Below, piece after piece: positions 11,001 to 24,000 of a stretch of DNA of 64,000 bases. Every line of letters begins with the position of its first letter. The first letter of the stretch is position 1. The notes beneath the pieces were generated by a model that saw only the letters and a program-made list of their open reading frames with translations, was not told where the DNA came from and did not search any database. Position numbers and translations under genes: made by a program. Source of the stretch: Phoronis australis (lineage: Eukaryota; Phoronida; Phoronidae); contig NMRA01000076.1 of assembly GCA_002633005.1 (NCBI GenBank), forward strand, positions 145,284 to 209,283, read 5' to 3'.

Positions 11001-13221
11001 TTCCATTCAATTATCTGAAACAAAATAAGGCTATGTAATCTTCGATACCACTCAAAAGTTTGGAGGAAAATTTGAAAACTCTTTTTAAAGTCTGCTGAAC
11101 TATCAAGCGTGACCTACGTTTTAGGGAATTACACGACAACTGTGAGAAAGATCACACACTAAAAACCATAATACGCTATCTGTGACGTAGGGAGTTTGAA
11201 TTTTTAGTTGATTTCTGCTTTCATCGTTCAAGATTGACGCCACTGATGCATCAGCAGGTGACAGAACGAGGATTGGTTGAGATCATTAGAACTGGGCTCC
11301 TTTTGACCAAGTATACAATTGCAGGATGCCGGACTGCAACACGCTAGACTTAACGAAATCGCACCATTTAAGATCTATTATTGTTTCGTGGTCTTACTTG
11401 AAGTTAATGATATCTTGTTTTTAAGTGAAAGTGAAATAACTATTATAATTTTGCCAAATCACAAAGTCAAAGTAGAACAAACGAAAAGAAATCATGGCGC
11501 TGTGCTTTTAGGTGACGACGTGAGCAAGACTACATGGATTTTGAGAATAGCAACATTTTTATAAGGATTCAGGATAGACACGTGTAGAAATAGAAAAATG
11601 AAGAAGAATGAATGTCTCAAAAACGTCTTTGATTTTTTCAAGTTTTGAATGACGTCTAACTGGTTAAATGATGAAATTTTATGCATTTTAAATAGGCACC
11701 AGTTGAAGAGGTGCCGTATTTATTCTTCGTTTCTACACTCCTGCATCCAGTTTGTCCGATTGGCTAGTCCCGCTTATTACCGTAAAGAATCCCATAACCG
11801 CCTATCCGACGGCGGAGCTAATTGGTGGATCAAAGTATGACTATGAAACATCAAACGTACCGTCAGGGCTCAACGTGTGTCATGAAAACTTGTTAAATGT
11901 GACCTGGCACAGTTCCCGGGTCTCAAGACGGGAACTCGGGCTCCAAAACTAGAAAACCTCTTGCGTAGATGGCAAGAGCTGAAAATGAAATAAACCAGGT
12001 ACATGAAGTGAAAAAAACCTGCATACTCGGCAAATGTCCGCTGGTGCACCTGAGATCGAATGTCAAATATCCACTGTCGAACCTAGTATCCCGCGCAGGC
12101 TCGCCTCCTAAGGTAGAAACAGGCGCTGGATGGGTACATCTTACTTATATGCAAGAGTCGTACCATGTGGTGAACCTACATGTCCTTCAAACAAGATTCA
12201 TTATCACAGCCATGTTTTATCCACATTCTTTGAGGCACAACTTCTGTTAATAGTGAGTTACATGTAGTGATTCGCCATACTGAAAACTATTTTGAGGCTT
12301 TCAAGGCTTGGGTTTTTGTTGACAAAATTGCTAGTGATCAATTTTGAAAATTCAAGAACCAACTTAGCCTAATTTGTTCAGATTTTATGGTTTTCATAGG
12401 TATTCTTGTCCCAAAAACGAAATGGAAAATGGATGCTGTCAAGCCTTCTGTTTAGGTATGATATGATAAACAAGACTTACCTTCTCTATGTGACCTCTTC
12501 ACTCTAGCTCATTAGTGAGACTGGAACTAGATGTAGATAGAAAAAAGTGGGGCTGACCACGTGATATTGGATAAATTCAAAAGATTTCTCCAAAGCAATC
12601 CTCCTCTCATTTGAAGGGGATGCTTACAGAATGGACGGGCCCTTCCGATTTTACTGAACGATTGCCAACTTCTTAGTGTATACCTCATATAGTATTGTAC
12701 GTGCATGCTCGGATGTATGTGTAACGACTTCTTGGCTATCTAAGACTGATTTTACTACGTCGCCAAACAAAATGTGAGGTCGCATCCAGTTGGCAAATCT
12801 GCATGCCGCCAAATCGTACTCCGTTGCCTGATCTAGTGTAAGCCTACTGGTGTACTATGGGTGACACTTGCATGGAGATGAGCTGATAATACGTTGTCTA
12901 CATTTCAGCTGGAAGACCTGCTACAACTTTCGGCGATCGCTTTTCGCCCTTCTTCAGTTGTTTCTGGGCTACATACTTATGCTACTAGTAATGACATATA
13001 ATGCGTGGGTAGCCATATCGATACTGCTCGGGTCGGTGCTAGGCTACTACCTATTCGGATGGACGCATTCGTATGGCAACTTAAAAACAAAACTTCCGGA
13101 CGACAACAGACAGTCGGAATCTGTGAGGACGAACGTGGTGATGAAAATGAACGGTTATTGGCACGTGCCGTCCCTTGATCACGAAGATGAAGAAACCAAG
13201 GATAGAGAAACAACAATATAG
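7959..13221 (+). CDS. SLC31A2: SLC31/CTR-family copper transporter
   Basis: Coding exons 7959-8025, 8721-8817 and 12909-13221 (stop included) join in matching phases (1, then 2) to give 158 aa. CTR proteins form trimers that pass Cu(I) through a central pore of the plasma or endosomal membrane. The start MEFSFDAVSHYLF..W resembles the start of vertebrate CTR2. TM1 is about residues 24-44 and ends in the family's EGLK motif. TM2 is about 68-88 with the copper-binding M79-x3-M83 followed by TYN. TM3 is about 91-106 with the helix-packing G96-x3-G100. The C-terminal tail (about 50 aa) is hydrophilic and acidic, without the C-terminal HCH of CTR1. The TM1-TM2 loop is short (about 20 aa), so a small phase-2 exon in the 4.1-kb second intron cannot be excluded. 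The start ATG follows directly on a good acceptor (TTTCCACTTTCGTTGCAG), implying a 5' UTR exon upstream. Unspliced, the frame would extend to 7812 with a Met-rich N-terminus. CTR2-like rather than CTR1-like is an inference from the short ectodomain. Confidence 0.9.
8430..8466 (-). repeat. tRNA-like B-box fragment (possible SINE remnant)
   Basis: On the minus strand the segment contains GGGTTCGATTCC, a pol III B box, within a sequence ending in GTGGACCCCAG. No convincing A box or tRNA fold was found, so it is at most a decayed tRNA-derived SINE in intron 1 of the copper transporter. Confidence 0.3.
8721..8817 (+). CDS. SLC31A2: SLC31 coding exon 2 (TM1)
   Basis: Acceptor TCATTGGCAG and donor GTGAGG. 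Translated in the phase set by exon 1 it gives a hydrophobic segment (about residues 24-44) ending EGLKALIAHLDVPKKQ. The E-G-x-K after TM1 is conserved in CTR1 and CTR2. It ends in phase 2, matching the last exon. Confidence 0.9.
12909..13221 (+). CDS. SLC31A2: SLC31 coding exon 3 (TM2, TM3, tail)
   Basis: Acceptor CATTTCAG. The exon starts with the last base of a serine codon. It carries TM2 with M-L-L-V-M-T-Y-N, TM3 with G-S-V-L-G, and a charged tail ending DRETTI before TAG at 13219-13221. These motifs, in this order and spacing, are diagnostic of the CTR family. Confidence 0.95.
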
Positions 13222-13978
13222 CAACAGGAAACATGTGCTTCATAGCTTCTATTACAGCAGAATAATTCGTCTTGCACCTGCCGACATATTCAGAGATTTT
13301 TAGACGAGAAATATACCCGCGGCTGTTGTATACTTTTTTACCGGTCGGTTATTGCATTTGTCAATCATGTTCTTCTCTGTCAAACGAAGTGTATGACAGA
13401 GGACCTGCACGGGCTTGAGAATACGGATTTATTTTATACTGTTTTACTCGATGTATTGAAGCTCAGTGTCATTAATTTATAATTCCGACATTGTTTACGG
13501 AGTGTAGATATGTTCTTTTAAGTCACAAATGACGAGATTTTAAAATGGTATTTTCCGGTTTGCATTTGAGGAATCCCCGAGACATCCGTTTCCGGTGTCG
13601 ATAACAACACTTCTTACAACATTTCCTCATAGTCATCAAATCGGTTTTACAGGACTCGAGTTATTGAACTGAGAAGAGACGATTACTTCAGTGCTTGAGA
13701 AGAAATTTCAACTCGTTGTGGATGTTTGGAGCCCGGTGTTTTTACTCTGAGTTCGGATGTTTTGGGGCATTTTTATATTAAAATACAGGCGTGCTTTTCG
13801 TAGAGGCGACAATCTCGCGAAAACACCCGGCGTACACGCAAGACTTTGCGAGATTTTGGCATGCAATGCACAGGCAAGCGAAGCATGTGGTCACCGTCAC
13901 TAGCTTACTAAGCGAAATTCTTGCCTCTACGAAACTCTGCCCCGTTTGTATCTGTGGCAGCTAATTTTAATTAGCATA

Positions 13979-14012
13979 TTCGTGTCGAACAATTGAAATT
14001 GTTCGACACGAA
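13979..14012. repeat. Perfect 16-bp palindrome with 2-nt loop
   Basis: The arms TTCGTGTCGAACAATT (13979-13994) and AATTGTTCGACACGAA (13997-14012) are exact reverse complements separated by GA. It lies in the presumed 3' UTR of the copper transporter and would form a stable hairpin in the transcript. Confidence 0.8.
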
Positions 14013-14821
14013 CATGCGACTTGTGAAGCTCTGTGCATATCTTGGACATGCTGAAGTTGGTATTTGATGCTGCCTGTGAACACTAGTGTATATATTCTCA
14101 CACTTTGCACCTTACTCTCACGTGAGGTTTAATTACTTTTCCAATCAGAAAAAGTTGTGAGGAACGTCAGACCAAATATCTGGCCTGGGCCTCAACTTCC
14201 TTTTCATAAAGTAGACCCTCGTTAATTTTCTGAACTATTCTTAAGGTGTGGCACGGCTACCGACAGAGAAACGAGTTTTCAATCATCCCAAGAATAAAAA
14301 AACGTCTCAACGTAAAAAGACAACAGGTTTACGCGCAACGATTGAGATTCTACAGGGTTATTTTGCATTTCAAATAGATATCCTTAGGACGTATGGTTTT
14401 GGGCTTGATGCGCTTGCACACCTTTTTATCATAAAATGGAGGGCTCTCAAGGGCCTCGTATTTGTATTTGTCTACAAGTGGACCCCATTCCTGGATTCAC
14501 CAATATAAGCACACGTGAAGTGAATTAAAGTGTATCTCTGAGTATGAACGCCTAATGCGTAAACATCAAGAAAACCACAAGACTTGATCACATGTTGTAG
14601 ATGTACACGAGCTTAGTATCACGTAACAACTTCATAACAAGCTAAAGAAAATTGATTCGTCCAGGTTACAGCATCAGTCTTTTAACTGAACGTACCCAAA
14701 GTTTTATTAAGGTGCGTCCGGTTGAGCCACTCATAATTTGACTATATTCATGATCGTAGTTGAGCTAAAATTGTATTTTTACTGTTTTATCTGCCAATGT
14801 TGACATTGCATATTTTTAAAC

Positions 14822-14827
14822 AATAAA
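14822..14827 (+). terminator. Poly(A) signal, SLC31 gene
   Basis: AATAAA in plus orientation about 1.6 kb after the transporter stop codon and just before the opposing RCHY1 signal. Assignment to this gene is an inference from position. Confidence 0.45.
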
Positions 14828-14911
14828 TTACCTCTATGGCCTGATTTTGATATTGCACTACTTAGTACATTGAAATGAAACATACAAGGCTTGGTTGGTA
14901 ACTGACAACAC

Positions 14912-14917
14912 TTTATT
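14912..14917 (-). terminator. Poly(A) signal, RCHY1
   Basis: TTTATT on the plus strand reads AATAAA on the minus strand, 46 bases after the RCHY1 stop codon. A short 3' UTR ending near 14890 would make the two convergent genes nearly abut. Confidence 0.65.
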
Positions 14918-14962
14918 AAATCAAAAAGAATTCAATACAACTTTTGGAGCAGTTACTAAATG

Positions 14963-15042
14963 TCATATCTCTTGAGCAGCGCCACTGTCCGACGTTCGAC
15001 TCGTTTCCCCATCACCTTCCCTTTGGCTTGATTCCTGGTCGG
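14963..15042 (-). CDS. RCHY1: RCHY1 coding exon 9 (tail)
   Basis: Acceptor ATTTTAG. The correct phase gives a short Ser/Asp/Glu-rich tail ending AAQEI and TGA. The tail is not conserved in sequence; the support is phase, splice site and the poly(A) signal directly after it. Confidence 0.8.
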
Positions 15043-18000
15043 CTAAAATCAAATGATAACATCTCATAAGCCAATTGACATTTCAGTCCACATTCATTTA
15101 ACTATGTAGAGTTACCTACAGCCCTGGTCCTTAAATAAGCACTGTTTCGAAACTGCGCAAGGCAAAAGCCACTTAAAATCACCATGATTGTTAAATAAGC
15201 CTGGGGGTCAGTAATAAGCACTAGGAGTGGTATTCAAGACTAAATGTGAAGGAACTACTTACTCGGAGCGCAAGTCACTCTGTTACTGGATAGCACAGGG
15301 CCTACTGTATGCTAGTCAACACAATTAAGGCATGGAAATTAATGAATGGATGGGTTGGAAGCGTTAAAAAATCATGAGACACACAACAGTTGTTATAAAA
15401 ATATATGTAACATGCACTCTCTGGATATGGTTGCCAAGTGAAACGAACTCCATTCAAAACATTATCTATTCATAAAAACTTACCAAACAAACCATGCGGT
15501 TGGTAATAAGTCAACAGTAAGTGAGTTCCCAGTCAGCAAAACGGGCAGGGTTTTAAAAAAGCCCCAATTTTGGAATTAAATGGCTTTGGGAAAGTAAGCT
15601 CAAGTGTGCCAATACGTGACACAACTGATTGGCTCAGTGTTACCAACTTACTTAGCAGATCCACTCAAAATACGCGCACTAATCAATGCATTTTACAATT
15701 TATTTTAACTCAAATGCAAAAATGAGTACCCTCAGCAGGGTAGTGGAGGTCGTGGAAAAGATGTGCCAAGGGTCAGTATTGGTGACAGACAAGTCTTTAA
15801 AAAACAGAATAAGGGGAATGAAAGATCATGAGGGACACTTATTTGCAGAACAGGCCACCCACCAATGCTAGGTCGAATGTGCAACAACATCATTGTGCCC
15901 TCCCCCTTGGACATCTGGAGGAGGGCAAGGAATGACCAGATGACAATAAAAAGGAGCCTACGTGCACATTATTCACCTAAAACTGTCCTCAAGATGCCCA
16001 GGCAGTGCCTGTCTGGAATGTTTCTGATTTTTTCTGTACTTGTGAATAATCTGGACAACTTTTAGTCTTGAGCATTGCCTAGTGACATAGCTTTTGACCA
16101 TATCGGGTGGGACCAATTACACACTGAATCTTTTTAGCATTTAATTAGTGGCTCTGGCCAGGGGTTTACTCAAGAGAATGGTGATGAATGGTGACATGAT
16201 CAAGATGTCTGGACGTCACAGATGAAGGTATATCTGTCTGTGGAGGAACAATGCCTAAAATATGGACACATCTCTCACAGATGATGTCTCTTACCTGGTG
16301 TTTCTTCTCTCGGAGGCTCTTGGGTTCTACAAGTGTTGTATGAGGCACAATGCTGACATTTCAACCCAACGACATGAAACTGAACCCTACTCTCCTGCAA
16401 CAAGACGAAGTAAGGTGTTAAACCCACACACACTAGCCCCTGGGTATCTAGAAACATGGTGTTAAACTCATTTGCACTAGCCTCTGTGTACATAGAAGTC
16501 TATGTTAAACCCAATTGGCACTAGTAAGCAGGGTCAAAACAAAGTATTTAACTCAGAAACGCACCCCCCTCATATATACGCCTGAGGTAGAGCATGAGAA
16601 ACATTCTCCTGTTTGGGACAATGAAAAATTACCTATTTTGTTCGATATTAGAGCATAAAATGATCTCCAATAAAGTTGATATTATCTGATTTGACAGTCA
16701 CTCACATTCACCCTGGGCCGCTAAAAAGTTATTTAGAAATTTGATGAATGCCAAGATCGGTTATGTCCCAATCTTCAAAATAGGGAAAATTCAATTTCGG
16801 CTTGACTTTCAGTGTTTCAAATTGTAGAGACCTTTGCCGCACTATAATACTTTTCAGCAGCATATGTGGCTGCACGCAAAAAACAAAACTAAGATTATCA
16901 ATGTGTTAACGTAATAAATACACACTGTACATGCAGTAGTTTTGGTAGCAAACATTTTAGATTTTGGCCAGTTGGACCAAAGGAGGAAAACGCTGAGCAA
17001 TTCACATGAACCCTCAGTTAATTTTAACTCCTGTGTAGAGCTCTTTCCAGAAATTGTAAGAAACAGGATTTTAAGGAGCCTGCCGATCACTATGACCACA
17101 ATAACTGAGCCTAAGAAACACTCATTTGGCGATTGTCTTTTACCTCATTACAGTCGCGGCACAATATTTGAACTTGAAAATCTTTGTACTCCTCTGGCAT
17201 GGGTGTGGCAGCAATCTCATTGTCCAACTCCTTCCAAAACGAGGACAGATCCACCATACTCTTGGAGCACAGTGGACATGCATAGTTTCTGCAGCAAAAG
17301 GGACAAGTGATACACTGAGCCCAGGTAGTTCCATCGTGATCATTTGATCCACAGTAATGTATCCTAGATTTTTGATAACACACAGTTCATTGAACTGGCA
17401 TTCCCAACCATAGGTTGCTCATCGGGAGCACATGACGCAAATTTTCGGGAACATAGACGTCTCAGAAGATTTCCCTCCTCTCATCTCTGATCACTACCAT
17501 CCTCACTCGCAACACCAACTTCAACCTCCCCCTCCCCCTCCCCCCAGTCATCAGCTTCACAGACTGGAGTTTTTGAATTTGCTCCTGGACTGCACATTCA
17601 TTTTTGGCCATCCTTAAAATATTTCATTTCCCCTGACTCCAATCTCTTCCTCTGAGATGGGTAGGTAGGTAGGTAAGATATATATTACCACTGACATAAT
17701 AATAGAACTGTAGCACTGAAATGCCAGCACGTGACCAATGTATTCTATTATTAGAGCTTGCGACCCTGAGACTGGGCGCAAGAGTTTGCACTGAAAATTT
17801 CCATCAGTCTGTCGACTGAGTTTTGATTGAGTGTTACAGTTATCAAATCAAGCCAGATTTCATTATTTCATTTTCATCTCGACAATTTTGTTCATCAAGC
17901 GAGACTCTTGAGCTGTCAGTTCTATACAACCAACAATTTCGCAACAAAATTAGTCAATAAACCAAATAATTACATTGGCCATTCTTTATAGTACCCATGG

Positions 18001-21000
18001 CCCAGGCTGGATACCGGGAATATTCTGGTCTCTGATATCTTTATCTCTAATCTTAGAAATTTCAATACCATATCAAACTCCATGCTGGGAGTTTTTCAAC
18101 AAGATATTTTTGGGTAACAAAGGGCTTTCAAATAATATGACTCTCATGCAATGCGTTTGAAAAACAGCCGACTTGCGAAAAGTTTTGGTGACTTTAAACT
18201 CCATAGGAATAACCAACACTGGAACAAACCAATGCAAACAAATGCCACGCATGTGCAGCACAGCATCGTGAGATCAAAGTTGGCATTCCAGGACAAGAGT
18301 TCTATAATATAAGTGATATAGTTAGATCGTTTCTCATATCCACCTTTCATGGCATGTGTACTCAAATAAAAACACACCATTGATGACACAATCACGTTCC
18401 GAGAAATGTGGTCATGCAAAACTCCAAATATTACACACTTGTGGCAACTTGTTAAAATTACTTAGTAGGTAATGCCGACTGGCATTGCATTAGATGGAGC
18501 CTTCCCTTAAGGTTGGAGATTATTGGTTCTAAAATTCTCACAACACCCAACAAAATCACACATTTTAGAAACTTTCAACTGAACACTTGCTGAAGAAATG
18601 CCGAAACACCTGGAATGTGTGGAATGTTATGGTAAAAATTCTCCAATTTGCAACGGTGAAAAAATTAATTATTTTGCTCAAGGTCGGAGCTTGTCCCAAA
18701 TTGTAGAAATAGGCAATATTGTCCGTCTCAAATTCAAGAATTTCAGGCCTGGAAAAGTAAGCATATTAATACCTACTATTTGGATTGAAAACACATGCTC
18801 TGAAATTTGAGAAATGTGGTGAATGCGAAATTCGCCCTTGTCCCAAATTTCAGAATCAAGAAAATTCATTTTTGTGGGAGTTTCTATGTTTGAGATTCTG
18901 GAGATTGTCTCCAATAGGAGAATTTTTAATGTTACTTTCAACTGTTTGCAAAATTAGTTTTTCCTTAGTTTTTAAAGTACGTAATCCACAGCATCATTCC
19001 TTTATCCACTGATCTGGCCGGTTGTCTATACTCACCCAGTTTTCAACATTTGATTAAAACAGGATCTGAAAATGGAAAAAAGTAGGTCAACCTCATATAA
19101 CATAATCTCCATGCAGATGCAATCCCAAAATAATGACAACTAGCAGTACATGTACGTGGTCAATGAGTGAGCTTTCTTTTAGTTCACAGAGGAGACATAG
19201 CAATAAACTAACGTCAAAAACTATGAAAAAAGGCTATGTGGTGAAGTAGATAATCCACTCTGTCAATAGTTTGCCTATTCACCACGGCAAGTTGAGTGCA
19301 ATGAATGCCACCGGTCATGCATGACAGTTGGCCATTGCTCAGTGAAAGTTTCTCGACTGCTGAATATGTTGGGCATTCGTGATATATTTTGATGAAGTGA
19401 AATGAAATGCAAAGCTCCAAAGAGATAGTTGTCGCCCATTTAAAAGCACACAGAAGCTATTTTATGTTAATTTTACTATCACTGTTGCATTGTAATAACT
19501 TAAATACTACTGCTAGTGGTACCCACATCTATTTCAAGTCAAAGCTGAAAACAAGTTTTGTTACATTTCACAAAACCCTACAGGTGGTAGTATACTAACG
19601 ATATTACCTGTGTATCAGATGACTACAAGGCGGGACCATGAGTGAAGTGCGGGAAGTGTGAAGATCTTCAAGACACACTGGACACTTTGTGTGGGACATC
19701 TTCTCAACACACTGGAAATATTGTGAAACCAACATACTTTACAAGCAGTAGTTCTCAGACAATGGGTCTTGCCATAGTCGTAACAAAATGCGTGTTGCAG
19801 ACGAAGAGCTATGTGCTCAGCCAGCAGCCTCACACATCAGTGAGCTGAGCACATAGACAAGTCAGTGTGTGAAAATAAGACAACATCTGAATGAAGCAGC
19901 CCAACTGGAACATTTAATATACCCCTTTCCTTTGTTACTGGTATCGAGCTATTTGCTCAGCTTATTGGCACTCTAGGCAGCTAACTGAGTCCATAGAACT
20001 AAGTCTGTACCACACTTAACAACCAACCAAAAGTAAACATTGTGTAAAAAATCGCAGAAAAACTGTTGAATGTTATCAGCAGCAGTTATAAAATTAAAGT
20101 TGACGATATTCCTTATGGACGAAAATTACCGAAATTTCGAAGCAAAAATATTCCGCTAATTTTCAAATGAATTAGTGTTATTCTTTGCCTGATTTTCTTT
20201 TGAGTTTTTGCTGTAACTATAATTAAGTCAGATGAATTTCAACGAAAATTGTCAACTTTTTGGAAAACAACTGCAGTATGAAATACTAAAAGAAAAAAGG
20301 ATAACACCTCCAATCATACATTTCACAGAATCAGAATGACGGACTTTTTCTGCTCTGCACCTGAATCACTTTGAAACCTGCGCCTCAAAGCTGAGATCAG
20401 TTGGAGCTAAAAAAAAATAAAAGGAAATCCATCTACTTCAGCTGGCATCAGACAACTTGCTCTTTTTGAAAATATGGACAACTAAAAATATTGCACTACT
20501 ACGCCAATTAAGCAAAAAAAACATGGATGAGAACCAATTTTGCCATCCTCTTTTTTCTAAATGCTGCTGCATCAGCACAACAAACTTCAAGAATACTATA
20601 ACACCAGGTACACACCTTGTGCGAGTCTTTGTTGGACACTGCCAGACACATGTCACACTTGGAACAGTGAAAGAAGTTGTCACGACCTCCAACCCTGTGA
20701 AAAATTACAGTCAAACAATAAGACACAACAAATACTACAGAACCATGTTACAGCAAATCGCACATGGCGTCTTGACATCAAACCATCCAATTCCCCAACT
20801 TGTTAACAGACATGTTGTTTTTGGTGCAAACATGTATGTGCTGCCACAAATGAGACCAACATGGGTTGTTAGCACTTTAATCACTCAAACAGTAACATCT
20901 GCATGCCTTGGTTAAATTCTGTAAATATCTGTCACTAAATTTAACTGTACAGTAGCACATTTGTGAAAATAATTCATGAATACTTTTAAACTCGTAACCT

Positions 21001-24000
21001 AAGCTGCGGTTGTCCAAGGGGAGTAAATCAAAGGGAGTCAAAACTCAGTGACACAAAAAATTGCAACAACTATTGAACGTACAGAGATTTTGATTTCTTT
21101 ATCTTTTTGTATAGTAGACATTTCTTGTGATGTAGGTTTTTAACTTCAAAGCAAAAAAGTAATTTTTGGGTCGCCCGCTTTGTATAGTCTCGAACCCTTA
21201 ATTCAGAAAAATCACTTACAAGTAAGAGCTAAATCGCCTATAAATATCGCAAAAACCAGAAAATTTCGATACAAATCACTTGAATTAAGGATATCATTGC
21301 CTGTGTGGGCATTAAACGTTTTTGGCACTGACAACAGGCAAATGTGTCATCACCTCACCTCACATCACACTTAAGCCAGTGTAGCCTTTGACCCATGGTC
21401 AGTATTAATAATGGGTGAAATGGTGTACGAATATATCAGACAGAATTACGGTCTCTAAAATATTGACCCTCATTAATTCAATCAGCTTGAAACCATTTCA
21501 AATGTAATGAAATTACAAAAACATTCATCTAAAAATGTAGAATATACAATATTGGGAAGTTTTAAAACAGAAAATGAAAGAAACTCATGTGAGATATTTC
21601 TTACATTAATTGTTCACATATCCAAGATCCATTACCCCTATGTCCACAGCCGCGCAAATTGGCTTGCAGAAGCGCTCGAGTGACACCCACTTTCAACACA
21701 ACAAAAACGGGCTTCCAGATTTACCTCCCTCTCACAAGTTGAATGAAGCAGAAATTGCTTGTACCAAGTTTCTTTTAAAGTCCTCCTTCTTAATCCCATT
21801 ATAGGTTTTCTCTCATTCTTAGACTGAAAGCCGATTTGATGAAATTTTAACCTTTGGTAATTCCAGGATTAGAGTTGATAATGTTTTTACCAAAACTGTA
21901 TATTATCTTCCTTAGTTTAAACTATTTTGGGTCCTATTTAGTCTTGAAAGGATAAATGCAAGGTCTGGGCAAACATAACCATGAAACTGCGCAAAGTATG
22001 CCGATTGTGATCATACTGACCTGCACAGACCACAACCATCGCAATGAAACTGACCCTTGTCACGGTCGTCAAATAACCGACACAGTGAACAGAAGTAGTT
22101 GCCGAATATGGTCTTACATTTCACACACGACTTCCTCACCTGCAAGCAAAATGTGCATCAAGTACCTTTCCCTTCATATTTGTAACAATGTCGCCCAACA
22201 ATCCACCCCACTTGAACAAATACCGGCGCGATATAACCTACTCAACTGTGTTATGAACCTCAACAGACCAGTATTTTACCACCTGGGTAAAACTATTATG
22301 AATGCCACCTTGGCAAAATTTTGGCGAAACAAATCCATTTCAATTCTGGCCACATTTCAGTAAAAAAACTTAATGAATTAGTGCAATAACACCAAATTTA
22401 TTATTGACTAAAGTTTGACAACAGCACCGCTTTGTCGTAACAGAAATAAGGTAAACAAACCTCAACAGGCATGTTTTTTCTGCTTAAGACATTGAAAATC
22501 CTTACATTCCTTAAAGACGAAAACAAATGTGTTTGATGTTACTATACATAAAAATAATATTCCCTGGTTATTTTAGAGAGGTATTTTTCAGCAGTAATTA
22601 TTGTCCCCTTGTCACGAATTCGCGACGCTGGTTGCTTCTCACGTGAAATAGGTTTGAAAGAAAAATATCAAGACACAATTGTTCTGTTTTATGTTGTAAG
22701 TTCACAACACCCCTGCCCTTCAACAACAGCAGAATGACATAAATGGCCCACCATACGGCCCGCCCACCATACAGCCGGCCCACCATACGGCCGGCGTCTT
22801 GTGAGGACATCCACATCCATTGAGCAAACACAATGGCCGACACAGACCTCGTATAATAGTGAGGCGACTGGAAGTGAATGCAGACACAAGACACCACAGG
22901 CCTCTTGGTCGGCCATTAAATTAAGATGTCACTGTTCTAACTGTTACTTCCTCAGTGGCAGAGGGCCCAAGAAATCCTAATCAAAGCTGAAAAATTTCTC
23001 TCCAAGAAAACCACAGATTATCATAAAAAGTACCATCAAAATTGCTGATGTCGCCTTCTTAGAAAATTAAAATGACCAAACAGTCTCATTTAATTAGCAG
23101 AAGAATTTTCTTTCGCCAATTAAAATTCAAAAAATACGACTAATCTCCCCCATTTGCCCATGATTGACTCAGCTGATCGTGTTTCACAAACCAACACCGG
23201 CAAACCGGACAGGGTGTGTGACAACTTTTTGGTCCAATATGGACCAATATGTCCTGTTCATGTATAAAAAGCTTCATTATATGAAGATTCCATCACTGAG
23301 GTGAAGGATGAACAGGACTTCTTTAAATTTTCTTGTAGTAGACCCCCAAATCTTCCAGAGGCTCACTTATGGCCAATTTTGATTAGGGCTTGACAGTTAT
23401 TTGGGGGTCTTATTCCAAATTTCTAAGGTATCCGATTTGGTTTTTCTGTCAAATGTGGTATATGCTAGTCACTTACAGACTGCCGTGTGGTGCAAATGCA
23501 GCACACAATATCGTTCACAGCAGTTCTGTCCAATGTGTGGGTTTCAGCTTCATCATGACAAACTCTGCACAGGTACGTCTTACTGCAGCATGGAGTCTGA
23601 AATTTCCAAGAGATGGCAGACAATCTGAAGACAGCCGATTAACACAGTGTGTACACAGATGCAATGGTACACTTAATTAAATTTTTAACAGTCAGATCGC
23701 ACTTAAGAGAGTGTAGGCAAATAATTTTTTAACACATTTTATACGAACCAAATTCGGAACAATATTAAAAAGAAACTACCCTAGAGAGGTTGGGGTAAAA
23801 ATAAAACAGATGTTTGAATCTTAAATTTTTTAAAAAGAGTCGAGATAATGCAACTTGAAGGTCCGTGGAGATGTTGGGAACTTGAAAAAAGGAGGGATAA
23901 CAAGTTAGCGTAAAGTGCATTTTTACCACACAATAAACTAAGTGCAATTAGAAAATCAACAAGAAATATTACAACAAATAAACATCTTCTTTTATAATGT

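Noticed and set aside
18310-18370. Candidate RCHY1 micro-exon with ACATGCCATGAAAGG
   Set aside because: The required phase runs into a stop; the exon at 19036-19065 fits phase, splice sites and family sequence.
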